Positions 1 through 11,193 of a stretch of DNA of 64,000 bases are shown here, in pieces; position 1 is the first letter of the stretch, and the number at the start of each line of letters is the position of its first letter. The translations under genes were made by a program, and so were the position numbers. Origin of the DNA: Verrucomicrobium sp. (GTDB lineage Bacteria > Verrucomicrobiota > Verrucomicrobiia > Methylacidiphilales > UBA1321). The notes under the pieces were generated by a model, which was not told where the DNA came from, did not search any database, and was given only the letters and a program-made list of their open reading frames with translations. The stretch covers positions 62,001 through 126,000 of the forward strand of contig JAFIGT010000042.1 of NCBI GenBank assembly GCA_017849585.1, in the 5' to 3' direction.

Positions 1-228
1 GAAAAGACCGCAGAAAACGCGCGGCAGACGAATCGTCCACAGCAACGCCCCTTCGCTCGGTTCGTAAGAAACCGGCAAAGATAACCCCAGCTTGCTCGCG
101 AGGATCGCAGCGATTTCCAACGGCCGGATCTCCACCGCTCCCAGCGACAGCGAGATCACGCCAATGACCAGCACGGCCCCGAGCAATAGCAGCACGGGAC
201 CCGCCGCTTTGGAAGAAGAGAGAGTCAC
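1..228 (-). CDS. hmuU: Heme/iron ABC transporter permease, FecCD family (partial, N-terminus only)
   Basis: The reverse strand reads from a GTG at 228 to the window edge without a stop (76 codons). It shows a hydrophobic first membrane segment (about residues 11-30) and the RLPR motif at residues 67-70 that precedes the second membrane segment in FecCD/BtuC-type permeases. The GTG lies one base after the hmuT stop codon, so translational coupling with hmuT is likely. The family forms the inner-membrane channel that moves heme delivered by the periplasmic binding protein. The rest of the gene, and presumably the ATPase hmuV, lie outside the window. The substrate is inferred from the neighbours. 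Confidence 0.82.
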   Translation of the reverse strand, partial: MTLSSSKAAGPVLLLLGAVLVIGVISLSLGAVEIRPLEIAAILASKLGLSLPVSYEPSEGALLWTIRLPRVFCGLF

Positions 229-229
229 T

Positions 230-1102
230 TTATTTCGAGTTGGCAAGAGAAGGATGCAACGCCTTGGAGAGCTGATCCACCGCATCACCCAATCGCGGAC
301 TAAAGCCGAGCAGCAGCAAATCGTCCATCGCCACGATGCGACCGTTCTTCGCTGCCGGAGTCAAGGCCACGCCCGGCTGTTTCAGCAATCCTTCGCGTCC
401 ACCGATGCTTTCCAAACCGCGATCCGGGATCAGAATTACATCCGGTGCCGCCGCCGCCAACGCCTCGGGCGTCATCGGCTTGTAGCCGTCGTAACCGCTC
501 ACTGCATTCACACCGCCCGCGAGAGCAATCACCGCATCAGCCGCCGTGTTTGCACCAGCGATGTTCATGGTGCCCGCGCCGCGCGCGTAAATGAAGAGTA
601 CCCTCGGCTTGCGCTCGGTCGCGGGCAACCGAGAGGCCACCGTTGCGATCTTCTTATCCAGTTCCGCGCACAGCGCCGCTCCTTCTTTATCCTTCCCCAA
701 CGCCTTGGCCACCGCCTCGATTTTCGCTTTCGCGCCGGCCACCGTATGATCCGCCGGAGCTTGCACGAACGGAATGCCGGACGCTTTCAACTGCGCCACC
801 ACGGGAGGCGGCCCCGCCTCCGTCGACGCGACAATCAGGGTCGGCTTCACGCTGAGCACCCCTTCCGCCGACAACGCGCGCTGATATCCCACCTGCGGCA
901 ATTTCGTTGCCGCTTCGGGATAGACACTCGACGAATCGACCGCGACCAGTTGTGCTCCCGCGCCCAGCGCGTAGACAATTTCCGTCACAGGTCCGCCGAT
1001 CGCCACGAGGCGCTCGGTTTTCTCCGCGGCTAACGCGGGCATCCAAAGCAGGGCGACTGCCGCCGGAAGAACCAGCGGCAGTTTCCAATGGGCGATGTTC
1101 AT
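230..1102 (-). CDS. hmuT: Periplasmic heme-binding protein HmuT (ABC transporter substrate-binding)
   Basis: The 290-residue protein has a clear signal peptide (positively charged start, hydrophobic run, cleavage near ALAA at about residue 26). This is followed by a two-lobed periplasmic binding fold of the TroA/BtuF class, with the opening RLVAIGGPVTEIVYALGAG that is typical of HmuT/ShuT. It would bind heme in the periplasm and pass it to HmuU. It starts four bases after the hmuS stop and ends one base before the permease start, so the three genes form a tight operon. Length and motifs match the family. Heme rather than siderophore specificity is supported by the adjacent HemS-type gene. Confidence 0.88.
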   Translation of the reverse strand: MNIAHWKLPLVLPAAVALLWMPALAAEKTERLVAIGGPVTEIVYALGAGAQLVAVDSSSVYPEAATKLPQVGYQRALSAEGVLSVKPTLIVASTEAGPPPVVAQLKASGIPFVQAPADHTVAGAKAKIEAVAKALGKDKEGAALCAELDKKIATVASRLPATERKPRVLFIYARGAGTMNIAGANTAADAVIALAGGVNAVSGYDGYKPMTPEALAAAAPDVILIPDRGLESIGGREGLLKQPGVALTPAAKNGRIVAMDDLLLLGFSPRLGDAVDQLSKALHPSLANSK

Positions 1103-1106
1103 CGTC

Positions 1107-2159
1107 TTAAGCCTTTGGCAGGTTCAGGACGATCAAGCGCCACGCCTCGTCCTCGGCCTGACCGGGCTTGCGCTTACCGAAGAAGAGCACCACGTTCTCG
1201 CCCTGCTTGTCGAAGAGCTCCAGCGAGGTGACAAAGCCGTCCTTCGTCGCCTTCTTGACCACCCAGGCCGTCGCGATGTCGGTCTCGCGCAGGTGCATGT
1301 TGAAGTCATCATCGAGCACGTTCAGCCACTCCGCGCCAAACGGCTTGATATTATGCACCGGGCCGGTGTGAATCTGGATGCAACCGGGGCTGCCGATGAA
1401 CACCATGATCGGTGTCTGCGCCGCCGCGGCCCGTTCCAGCATCAACTTGGTCGCTTCCAGTTTCACCTGCCACGCGTAACCTTCCGGGGCAAGACGCAAC
1501 GCCTGCTCGCGCGAGACGCTGAATTTCTTCATCAAGCCAAAGAACTCGTGAGTGTCCTTCGTCGTCTTCCAGCCTTCCTGAAAACCAGCCACGTCGATTT
1601 CGCTGTCCGGCTTTTCCGGAGCGGCTTTTTCGACGGGACCCGTCACCTGCTCAGTCGATTGATTCGACGAGGTGTACTTCGTCACCAACTCGGAATACAC
1701 CGCGTGATCGCTGCCTTCCGTGAGGAAGAGCTTAAACACCGCTGTGCCATCAAAATCGAAAAACTGCAGGCTATGGCGCAAACGACCTTCCTTGTCCGTC
1801 TCGCCAACGGCGAATCCGACATGCCAGTGGCTCATGAACAAACGCAGGTCGATATCCGCGCCCACCACCTGGCCCATGCCGTGGAAGAAGGCGATCTCGT
1901 TCGTGAAAACACCATAGCGCTCGTGCACAGCCGATTCATTACGCGTTAGGCACATCACGCGACCCAGTCGCGGAAATTCCTTGATCAGAGCCGTCCAGTC
2001 CCCCTCGAGGCGGGAGACATGACGACCACAATCGGTCGCCAGCAATTCCGCTTCGCTCACGCCCAACGCGCGGGCCGCATCGCGGATGCGCAGCTTGGGG
2101 TTTTGGGTCAACAACTCGCTCCAGCGAGTCTTCAGGTTTTCGTTACTTTCGGTTTTCAT
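1107..2159 (-). CDS. hmuS: Hemin-degrading/heme-chaperone protein HmuS (HemS family)
   Basis: A 350-residue cytoplasmic protein without a signal peptide, of the normal HemS/HmuS/ChuS length. It shows the family's internal duplication: an N-terminal half with the helical start 'NPKLRIRDAARALGVSEAELLAT' type pattern and a C-terminal half with a second copy (IQIHTGPVHNIKPFGAEWLN, DFNMHLRE). Family members bind imported heme and either store it or open the ring to release iron. A purine-rich AAGGAA lies just upstream of the ATG. It is followed by hmuT after four bases and preceded by the receptor gene after 22 bases. Confidence 0.9.
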   Translation of the reverse strand: MKTESNENLKTRWSELLTQNPKLRIRDAARALGVSEAELLATDCGRHVSRLEGDWTALIKEFPRLGRVMCLTRNESAVHERYGVFTNEIAFFHGMGQVVGADIDLRLFMSHWHVGFAVGETDKEGRLRHSLQFFDFDGTAVFKLFLTEGSDHAVYSELVTKYTSSNQSTEQVTGPVEKAAPEKPDSEIDVAGFQEGWKTTKDTHEFFGLMKKFSVSREQALRLAPEGYAWQVKLEATKLMLERAAAAQTPIMVFIGSPGCIQIHTGPVHNIKPFGAEWLNVLDDDFNMHLRETDIATAWVVKKATKDGFVTSLELFDKQGENVVLFFGKRKPGQAEDEAWRLIVLNLPKA

Positions 2160-2181
2160 TGCATGTTCCTTTTTTAGGGGG

Positions 2182-4626
2182 TTAGAAATTGATGGTCAGA
2201 CTCGTGCGCACGGTGAAGCCGGGTTGCGTGAACATATCGATCTGGCTGGGAGAATTGACTCCGCCCGAAGGCAAACTGCCGTTACTGCTCACGTTGCGCA
2301 CATCCTGCCAGAGCCAGTACTGCTGGTTTGTAAGATTATAGAGACCCAGAGAGAACTTCGCGTGCTTGGTGATATCCACATAGCTCACCAGATCGATCGT
2401 GTTGTATTGTGGCGGGCGAAACTGCGTCGGCATGGTCTCCGAGACACTATTCTTCGCGCCCACAAACGTGTTCGTCAGGTCCACACCGAACTTGCCGTTG
2501 CGATAACGCAAGCCGGTGCGCAGCTTCCACGGGTCGACCGAGTCCAGCGGTTGATTGTTCTGCAAATCGTCACCCCACGCGAACGCCGTGCCAAAGAGGA
2601 AGGATAGTCCTTCCAGATCGGGATTGTAGATCACCAGCGGCCATTCGGTGCTCAGTGTCGTGCCGTAGATCTGCGCTTCATCGATATTAGTCGACTGGAA
2701 AACCTGCTGCCCGGCGGAATTGAATCCCACAAAGGTCTGCTGGTTGATGAAGTCCTGGTAGTAATTGTAGTAACCCGCCAGGCTCGCCTTCACCACCGGG
2801 TAATCCACCCGAATGCCGGTCTCAAAGTTGTAGCTCGTCTCCGACTTCAGATTGGGATTCGCCACCACTTGGTAATTCTCTGCAAAGTTATTGAACACCG
2901 CGTTCAACTCTTCTGTCGTTGGCGAACGGAAACCCTGTGCAAATTGGGAGTAGACCATAATCTCCTTTTCCGGCCGCCCGATCAGCGCCATCTTCGGAGA
3001 GATCGCCCATTCGCTGTAGCTCGTTCCATCCTTACCCGTCACCTTGGTGTAGAGCCGGTCGTTATCGACACCGAGATCGTAGTAATCCACACGCAAGCCG
3101 GGCACGAGTGAGAACACCTTTTCCGAGCCAAGATCAATTTCATCCTGCGCAAAAAAACCCAAACGGACGACGTCCGAATCCGGAATTTCCTTGTATGGCA
3201 TGAAGTATGGCCCGAAGGCGCTGGGTTGCGACCCGAAGCTCTGGGACTCGACTCCCGTCGTGAGATTCTTGATCGAACCCGTCACATTGCGTTCGAGTTG
3301 CGAATAGGAAAGCTCCGTGCCGTAGGTCAGCAAATGCGACCAGGCACCCGTATCGAAACGCTTTTCAAACTGGATAGAACCGCCACCAATATTATCGCTG
3401 AAATCACGCTGGAAGCTGCGCAGATATGGAACCGTATTCTGCCGGATATATCGCTCCGCAATATCCTCATTGTTCGATGTCGGCTGATAATAGCCCTGCC
3501 ACGTAAACGCATCGAAAACCGGTGTCGCCTCGGGCCGTTCGAAGCGATGATTCAAGCTGACACGCCAACGCTCTGATGTCGTATCCTGCGTCAGCGAGCT
3601 GCGATTGATGTTCACACCGCCATTCGTAAAGGAACCGAGCTGGTTATTCAGGGCCGAGTTATTGTCACGATTGAAATATTCCCCGGTCAGCACGAGACGG
3701 TTGAACTCATTCGCCTGCCACGCCACCTTGGCGAGCACATTATTGCTGTGATAATTCAGAGGATTGGCGCCGTAGCTGCCCATGTTCTGCGTTTCGTTGC
3801 CATCGCGGCGTGTGTACACGCCCAGTAATTCCACGTCCTTGCCCGCGCGCAGCGCCATCGTGCCGGTCTCCGCATACTCCATGCTCGCACTGTCGAACGC
3901 GGACGTGACGTCGAAGTAATACGGCTCCGCCTTGCCCGTAAGATAATCCGACGGATCTTTCGTGATGTACGTCACCACGCCACCAATGGCATCACTGCCG
4001 TACAGACTGGAGGCCGAACCCTTCAGAATTTCCACCCGCTTGAGCGAGTCAATGTCCTGATAGTTGCGGCCAATGCTGTACGTGTTGCCAAAGGTGTACT
4101 GATCCGCCTGACGAATGCCGTCGGTCTGGATCAGGATACGGTTTCCGTCGATACCGCGAATATTATATCCCTGCAGTCCAGCGCCGCTACGGCCACCCGC
4201 TCCCTTGCCGCCCACATTATTCGTGGTGCTGACGTCGAGTTCGTCGGAAACGAGATCGCGGAAATTCGGTGCCAGTTCCATCTGCACGCTGTCATCGGTA
4301 TAGGTGGAAACACTGCCCGCCACATCGTTCTTCGACTTCTCCGTGCGCGTTGCCGTCACCACCACTTCATCCAGGCGCACCGGCTTTTTGATTCCCTCAT
4401 CCAGAATCGGTTTCTTCAACCGGTCTGCCGCCGCTTGCTCTTGCGCGGTCGGCTTGTGCGCCACCTCGCCGGCGTTTTCCTGTTGCACGGTGGTGGTCGT
4501 GGTCGAAGCCGTGCTGGTCGCCGTTTGTGCCTGTACACCCGGCCGGCCCATCGCCAAAAAGGCCAGGCATAACCCGATCAAAAAGAATCCGCGGAATCGT
4601 ACCGCCCACCCAAAGCTATCGTTCAT
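2182..4626 (-). CDS. hmuR: TonB-dependent heme/hemoglobin outer-membrane receptor
   Basis: The 814-residue protein has a signal peptide ending near residue 34, a Thr/Gln-rich linker, a TonB-box-like segment (LDEVVVTATRTEKS, about residue 84), a plug domain with RGIDGNRILIQTDGIRQ, and a long beta-barrel ending in a phenylalanine (SLTINF). The FRAP/NPNL signature region of heme receptors is present as FRSP (about residue 565) and NPNL (about residue 590). The histidine usually found between these two motifs is not seen. Location at the head of the heme operon downstream of an AraC regulator supports heme or heme-protein uptake across the outer membrane. Confidence 0.87.
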   Translation of the reverse strand: MNDSFGWAVRFRGFFLIGLCLAFLAMGRPGVQAQTATSTASTTTTTVQQENAGEVAHKPTAQEQAAADRLKKPILDEGIKKPVRLDEVVVTATRTEKSKNDVAGSVSTYTDDSVQMELAPNFRDLVSDELDVSTTNNVGGKGAGGRSGAGLQGYNIRGIDGNRILIQTDGIRQADQYTFGNTYSIGRNYQDIDSLKRVEILKGSASSLYGSDAIGGVVTYITKDPSDYLTGKAEPYYFDVTSAFDSASMEYAETGTMALRAGKDVELLGVYTRRDGNETQNMGSYGANPLNYHSNNVLAKVAWQANEFNRLVLTGEYFNRDNNSALNNQLGSFTNGGVNINRSSLTQDTTSERWRVSLNHRFERPEATPVFDAFTWQGYYQPTSNNEDIAERYIRQNTVPYLRSFQRDFSDNIGGGSIQFEKRFDTGAWSHLLTYGTELSYSQLERNVTGSIKNLTTGVESQSFGSQPSAFGPYFMPYKEIPDSDVVRLGFFAQDEIDLGSEKVFSLVPGLRVDYYDLGVDNDRLYTKVTGKDGTSYSEWAISPKMALIGRPEKEIMVYSQFAQGFRSPTTEELNAVFNNFAENYQVVANPNLKSETSYNFETGIRVDYPVVKASLAGYYNYYQDFINQQTFVGFNSAGQQVFQSTNIDEAQIYGTTLSTEWPLVIYNPDLEGLSFLFGTAFAWGDDLQNNQPLDSVDPWKLRTGLRYRNGKFGVDLTNTFVGAKNSVSETMPTQFRPPQYNTIDLVSYVDITKHAKFSLGLYNLTNQQYWLWQDVRNVSSNGSLPSGGVNSPSQIDMFTQPGFTVRTSLTINF

Positions 4627-4761
4627 GGGGGCGGAGTATTTCAGAACTCGCCAGATCGTGCTTTGGCTGGATTGCTATTTATTTCTCTCTAATTGCACTT
4701 AGTAGACCACCTAATCATTGCCAGCCAGAAAGGCGCGAGACAACTGACTTGGAAACGGCGC

Positions 4762-5709
4762 TCACGCTGGCTTCGCGAAAATCGTCTTCGGTCGCCCCTC
4801 CAGCTCCACGTACGACCGCTCCACGCTACGCCGATAATCCTGCGGGGTCTTGAATGTCACCTGCTTGAACACCTGGCTGAAATAGGCGGGGCTCTCGAAG
4901 CCCACGCCGAACGCGATTTCCGAAATCGTGAGCGCCGACGTTTTCAATAATTCCATTGCCGCATCCACCCGCTGTCGGTTGATGTACGACGCCAGATACT
5001 CCTGCGTCTCGATGTGAAAAAGGTGCGACAGGTAATCCGGCGAGCAATGCATCAGCTCCGCCAGCCACCGCACGCTCAGCGACGAGGAACCGAGATGCTC
5101 CTGCACCAACTTTTTCACCTGACTGATCTTCAGCTTCTCGATCGTCGGTGCCTTGCGCGACTGGATGATGATCGAGCGCAACGTATCGAGATAAGCGAGC
5201 AACAATCCCTTGATACCGAGCGGTTGCTCGGTGCCATGCGGATTATGGAACTCCGCCATCTCGTTGAGGTACGCCGCCAGCAAGGCAAATTTTGGAGAAT
5301 CGAGATAACATTGATCCACCTGCATGCCTTCACGCGTGCTGTGCTGACTCTGCAATTGCAAGCAGACCGTCTGGTTGTACACACTCACCACCACATTCTG
5401 AAAAACACCCGCGCTGATACGAGGCACTTCCCGGTGCGGAATTCCCGCCGGAATCACCGCCATCTCGCAAGCCCCCAACGAAAATTCGTCATGAATGAAA
5501 TGAAAGTGGCTCGCCCCGGTAAGACCAATGACAAACTCCGGGCTGAAATGAAAATGTAACCCGGCGGCTTCCATGACGTAATCCCGGAGGGGCGGAAACC
5601 GCAAAACATAGGTTGATCGCTCAATCTGTTGCAGCTGTAGCAGTAGCACCTCCTCGATCAAAGCGATGGTCGACGCCGCAGCCCGCAATTTCAGACGCTT
5701 GGGAGGCAT
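4762..5709 (-). CDS. AraC-family transcriptional regulator
   Basis: A 315-residue protein with an N-terminal cupin-like sensing region (about residues 50-110, 'GLHFHFSPEFVIGLTG' pattern) and a C-terminal double helix-turn-helix domain (about residues 200-300). The latter contains LSVRWLAELMHCSPDYLSHLF and the AraC signature around ISEIAFGVGFESPAYFSQVFK. It is transcribed in the same direction as the heme genes and ends 135 bases upstream of the receptor gene, so it is the likely activator of that operon. It is also divergent from the glycerol operon that starts 200 bases away, so control of that operon cannot be excluded. The ligand is unknown. Confidence 0.85.
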   Translation of the reverse strand: MPPKRLKLRAAASTIALIEEVLLLQLQQIERSTYVLRFPPLRDYVMEAAGLHFHFSPEFVIGLTGASHFHFIHDEFSLGACEMAVIPAGIPHREVPRISAGVFQNVVVSVYNQTVCLQLQSQHSTREGMQVDQCYLDSPKFALLAAYLNEMAEFHNPHGTEQPLGIKGLLLAYLDTLRSIIIQSRKAPTIEKLKISQVKKLVQEHLGSSSLSVRWLAELMHCSPDYLSHLFHIETQEYLASYINRQRVDAAMELLKTSALTISEIAFGVGFESPAYFSQVFKQVTFKTPQDYRRSVERSYVELEGRPKTIFAKPA

Positions 5710-5873
5710 ACCTAAGTTTTTTTATACTATTCCAAGGTTTTTTACCAGTATTTGATTCGCTTACACCTCAAATAGTGCGATGATAGTTCTCACATTCGAA
5801 ACGCGTAATTAAGTCTCCCTAAAATAATTGAGAGTCTACGCGACAGCCCAGATCCGCTTTAAATGAGCGAATT

Positions 5874-5905
5874 ATTGAAATCATCTAAAAACTGAGATTT
5901 TCAAT
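5874..5905. promoter_or_regulatory. Near-perfect inverted repeat upstream of the glycerol/DHA operon
   Basis: ATTGAAATC at 5874-5882 and GATTTTCAAT at 5896-5905 form an inverted repeat with one extra base in the right arm, ending three bases before the ATG at 5909. The position between the divergent AraC gene and the operon makes an operator plausible. No clear Shine-Dalgarno sequence precedes the ATG. The rest of 5710-5908 is AT-rich and holds no gene; exact promoters are not assignable by eye. Confidence 0.35.
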
Positions 5906-5908
5906 ACC

Positions 5909-6672
5909 ATGGCAGCTCCCCACCCAGCTACCCGTCAGGTCAAGACGCCCGGCGTAACCCATAACGAGACCAACGCACCCCAGAATACGCTTGCCTCGAG
6001 CCCCACTCTGCTCTTGAATTGGATCAGCGCTTATCACAAGGCCATTGTAGCCAATGAACATTGGCTGACAGAGCTCGATAGTGCGATTGGGGATGGCGAT
6101 CACGGGGCCAATATGCGGCGGGGCGTGGAACGAATCATGGAGCATCGGGGCGATCTAAAAGGGGCGGATCTCAGCACTCAACTACGCATGATTTCCGGAC
6201 ATCTCACAGCCAGCGTTGGCGGAGCCAGCGGCCCTCTTTATGGGGCCTTCTTCCTGCACGCCTCCTGCGTCGTCTCACCCCGGCACGAAACACGCATTCG
6301 CAATTTCGCCACCTGCCTCGAAGCCGGCTTGCAGGGCGTCGTCGGCCTCGGCCATGCCGTCGCGGGAGACAAGACGATGGTCGATGTCCTCATCCCCGTC
6401 GTCACTGCCTACAAATCGATCGTGCGGCGTCACATCAGCCCCGCCCAATTCTTTTCGGAGACCATCCAAATCGCCGAAGCGGCGATGAAATCCACCATCA
6501 GCATGCAGGCCCGCAAGGGCCGGGCCAGTTACCTCGGCGCGCGCAGCATTGGTCATCAGGACCCCGGCGCGACCTCGATGTTTCTGCTGATGCGAACCCT
6601 TGCGGAGGCGGCAACCAAGGACCCCGCCTTCACCGTACAAACCCAGAAGTCAACCACCAGGAAACTCATACC

Positions 6673-6676
<4 letters not shown>
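5909..6676 (+). CDS. DhaL-type dihydroxyacetone kinase ADP-binding subunit (orphan copy)
   Basis: A 255-residue protein of the DAK2/DhaL family with all diagnostic segments: [13 protein letters not shown] (Mg-nucleotide-binding aspartates), [12 protein letters not shown], and [20 protein letters not shown]. In PTS-dependent dihydroxyacetone kinases DhaL holds the ADP that is rephosphorylated by DhaM and passes phosphate to DHA bound on DhaK. Unlike the second dhaL at 13149 it has an N-terminal extension of about 34 residues and a 25-residue tail, and it is not beside a dhaK. It overlaps glpK by four bases (ATGA), so it leads the glycerol operon. Whether it is a second kinase subunit or a regulator is open. 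Confidence 0.85.
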
Positions 6677-8148
<1,472 letters not shown>

Positions 8149-8175
8149 AAGTCCTCAGAGAAAGAGTCGTAGAAT

Positions 8176-9732
8176 ATGAATCGTAAAGCCTTACTCAACC
8201 GCATCGCCTCGGAAAAACAACCGTGGGACGTGATCGTGATCGGTGGCGGTGCCACCGGTCTCGGCGTCGCCCTGGACTCCGTCTCGCGCGGCTACCGCAC
8301 AGTCCTGCTCGAACAGCATGACTTCGCCAAAGCCACGTCGAGCCGCAGCACGAAAATCGCGCACGGCGGCGTGCGCTATATGCAACAGGCCGACTTCGCC
8401 CTCGTGTACGAAGCGCTGCATGAGCGGGGTCGCATGATTCAGAACGCACCCCACCTAGTCTATCCGCTGAAGTACATCATTCCCACCGCGCATTATTGGG
8501 AACTGCCCTTCTTCGGCATCGGCCTCAAATTCTACGACGCTCTCTCCGGACGATCCAGCCTCGGACCCTCGCTCATCCTGAGCAAGAAACAGACCCTGGA
8601 GCACCTGCCGACGTTGAACCCCGATAAACTCGTCGGCGGGATTCTCTACATGGACGGACAGTTCGACGACGCCCGCCTCGCCCTCACCCTGGCCCTCACC
8701 ACGGCGGACCTCGGCGGCGTGCCGTTGAACTACTGTCCGGTCGATTCCCTGCTCAAGACCAATGGACGCGTCGACGGCGTCGTCGCGCACGACGCCTTCA
8801 CCGGGGAAAAATTCGAACTCCGCGCCAAGATCGTCATCAACGCCACCGGCATCTTCACCGACTTCATCCGTCGCATGGATGAACCGCACGCCGAACAGAT
8901 GCTCAGCGTCAGCCAAGGCACCCACATCGTCGTGGACGGCTCCTTCCTGCCGAGCACAACCGCCTTGATGATTCCGAAAACCGACGACGGTCGACTCCTC
9001 TTCGGCATCCCGTGGTATGGCAAGCTCGTCATTGGCACCACCGATATTCCGATGAAGGACATTCCGATCGAACCCAAACCGCTCAAGGAGGAAATCGACT
9101 TCCTCGTGAAGCACTCCAGCCGTTACCTCACCCGCCCCATCCGCCACGAGGACATCCTCAGCGTCTTCGCCGGACTGCGTCCGCTCGTGCGCGCCAAGGG
9201 CGCTTCGACCACCTCAAAGCTCTCGCGCACGCACCGCATCGAGGTGTCCGATGCCAAACTGTTGACCATCACGGGGGGCAAGTGGACCACCTACCGCCGC
9301 ATGGCACAGGACACGATGGACGAAGCCATCAAGGTCGCCGGACTCGCCCACAAGCCGACCGGCACAAAAGACCTGCCCCTCCACGGAGCGATGGAAACAC
9401 CGGATCGCTCACCCAATTCCGTTTACGGTTCCGACATCGCCAAGATCGAACAACTCGGCGATCAGGAACCCGGCCTCAACGAAAAAATCCACCCCAACCT
9501 CCCCTACACCTACGCCGAATGCCTCTGGTCGATCCGCGAGGAAATGGGCGCCACGCTGGAGGACGTCCTCTCGCGCCGCACCCGCAGCCTGCTGCTCGAC
9601 GCCCGCGCCAGCATGGAAGCCGCGCCGAAAGTCGCCCGCCTCATTGCCCGCGAACTCGGCCACGATGCCAAATGGGAACAGGAGCAAGTCGCCGAATACC
9701 TTGAACTCGCCAAAGCCTATTTACCTGCCTGA
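8176..9732 (+). CDS. glpD: Aerobic glycerol-3-phosphate dehydrogenase
   Basis: A 518-residue FAD enzyme oxidising glycerol 3-phosphate to dihydroxyacetone phosphate and feeding electrons to quinone at the membrane. The N-terminal Rossmann motif VIVIGGGATGLGVALDS is followed by the family block ATSSRSTKIAHGGVRYM. The C-terminal third matches the DAO_C domain (YAECLWSIREEMGATLEDVL, RRTRSLLLDA). Length is as expected. It sits between glpK and the porin gene and completes the conversion of glycerol to a glycolytic intermediate. Confidence 0.95.
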   Translation: MNRKALLNRIASEKQPWDVIVIGGGATGLGVALDSVSRGYRTVLLEQHDFAKATSSRSTKIAHGGVRYMQQADFALVYEALHERGRMIQNAPHLVYPLKYIIPTAHYWELPFFGIGLKFYDALSGRSSLGPSLILSKKQTLEHLPTLNPDKLVGGILYMDGQFDDARLALTLALTTADLGGVPLNYCPVDSLLKTNGRVDGVVAHDAFTGEKFELRAKIVINATGIFTDFIRRMDEPHAEQMLSVSQGTHIVVDGSFLPSTTALMIPKTDDGRLLFGIPWYGKLVIGTTDIPMKDIPIEPKPLKEEIDFLVKHSSRYLTRPIRHEDILSVFAGLRPLVRAKGASTTSKLSRTHRIEVSDAKLLTITGGKWTTYRRMAQDTMDEAIKVAGLAHKPTGTKDLPLHGAMETPDRSPNSVYGSDIAKIEQLGDQEPGLNEKIHPNLPYTYAECLWSIREEMGATLEDVLSRRTRSLLLDARASMEAAPKVARLIARELGHDAKWEQEQVAEYLELAKAYLPA

Positions 9733-9811
9733 AGACAGCGCGGAATCCCTTAAACCTGGTTCCGCGCGGCCCCAAGACAGCACTAGAAACCAAAAGGAGA
9801 ACACAAAACAC

Positions 9812-11158
9812 ATGAAACCAGTCCACAAGCCGTTTCACCTCTTCCGCGCCGCCGGAGCACTCTGCGCCGCGGGAATGCTGACGGCATCCACACTAAGCGT
9901 CATGGCAGGGACCGCCAGCGATCCCAAGGCCGTCGACAACAAAGCAATGGATCCCAAAGCCATGGTCGTCGAGAAAAAGTCGACCTCGATCTGGGACCAA
10001 CAAGAGCTAACCGGCGATTGGGGCGGGGAACGCACCAAGCTGCGCGAACAGGGAATTGATTTTACCTTCAATAACATTGGAGATTTCCTGACCGACGTCA
10101 CCGGCAGCCAAACCCATCATGCAACCTACTTCGGTCGTTTCCGTGGCAACATGGATATCGACTTCAAGAAGCTTGCCGATGTGGACGGCCGCCTGTTTGT
10201 CAGCGGTATCTATCAATACGGCCGAAACCTCTCGGGCCAGTATCTGGACGTCTTCACCTCCACCAGCAGCATCGCCGGTGAGGAAAGCCTCCGTCTGGAT
10301 GAAGCCTGGTACGAGCAGGGATTCATCGACAGCAAGGTGAAGTTGAAGTTTGGTCAAATCGCCGCAGTCAATGACTTCGGCTCGACCGGCTTCTTCGACA
10401 TCTTCATGAACGATGAAACCGGCTACGCCGCCAATATCCTGTTCCGCCCGAACCAGCCGTTCAGCCCGGCCGGCAAACCCGGTGTGGAATTGACCGTTGA
10501 CCTCTCGGACATCACCAAGGGACTCTACGTCAAGGCGGGTGGATTCACCGCGTATCGCGATGCCTATCACCCCGATGACACCGGCCTGAACTGGGGCAAT
10601 GACTTCAAGAACGGCGCCGTGATCGCCTCGGAAATCGGCTACGTCGAGCAAAACACCAAATATGCCGGCACCTACAAGCTCGGCATGACGGCCAACGACC
10701 TCGACGGCCGCTACAACAAGCTCTCCAACGGCGAATCCGTGCAGGGCAACGTGGTGGCGTACTTCTCCATGGAAAAGTCCGTCTATCACCCCACCGAAAA
10801 CGGGAAGCTGAATACGGACAAGGGTCTCGACATTCTCTTCCAGGCTCTCGGCGCCCCGCACGACCGCAACCCGGTTGGTTTCGAAAGCCTCATCGGCTTC
10901 CGCTACACCGGCTTGATCGAGGGCCGCGACACCGATGTCACCGGTCTGGGGATCATCTATGCCGATGCCAGCCCCGATCTGACCAATCGCACGAACAGCT
11001 CGCTCGAGGGCGAAACCGCCGTGGAATTGACCCACAAGTTCCGCCTGACTCCGTGGTTTGCCGTTCAGCCGAACATGCAGTTCATCTTCGACCCGAAGGG
11101 CAACACGAATCGCTCGGATATCGTGGTGCTTGGCCTGCGCACGATCGTGAACTTCTAA
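9812..11158 (+). CDS. OprB-family carbohydrate-selective porin
   Basis: The protein (448 residues from the ATG at 9812) has a signal peptide ending near the VMAG segment and the OprB hallmark LTGDWGGERTKLREQGIDF close to the mature N-terminus. A beta-rich body follows, ending in an aromatic residue (IVNF) as outer-membrane barrels do. The start at 9812 was chosen because AAAAGGAGA lies 12 bases upstream; the reading frame is open further upstream but has no such site. OprB porins admit sugars and polyols. The placement between glpD and glpF suggests a role in bringing glycerol across the outer membrane. Confidence 0.88.
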   Translation: MKPVHKPFHLFRAAGALCAAGMLTASTLSVMAGTASDPKAVDNKAMDPKAMVVEKKSTSIWDQQELTGDWGGERTKLREQGIDFTFNNIGDFLTDVTGSQTHHATYFGRFRGNMDIDFKKLADVDGRLFVSGIYQYGRNLSGQYLDVFTSTSSIAGEESLRLDEAWYEQGFIDSKVKLKFGQIAAVNDFGSTGFFDIFMNDETGYAANILFRPNQPFSPAGKPGVELTVDLSDITKGLYVKAGGFTAYRDAYHPDDTGLNWGNDFKNGAVIASEIGYVEQNTKYAGTYKLGMTANDLDGRYNKLSNGESVQGNVVAYFSMEKSVYHPTENGKLNTDKGLDILFQALGAPHDRNPVGFESLIGFRYTGLIEGRDTDVTGLGIIYADASPDLTNRTNSSLEGETAVELTHKFRLTPWFAVQPNMQFIFDPKGNTNRSDIVVLGLRTIVNF

Positions 11159-11193
11159 GAAAAATAGCAGCGTTAAAATCGATACACTTCAAT

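Noticed and set aside
92-1033. Long plus-strand open frame opposite hmuT
   Set aside because: It is the antisense shadow of a clear HmuT gene. Its product is Arg/His-rich with no family pattern, a usual artefact in GC-rich DNA.
10007-11035. 342-codon minus-strand frame within the porin gene
   Set aside because: Antisense to a recognisable OprB porin, with no motifs or ribosome-binding site.
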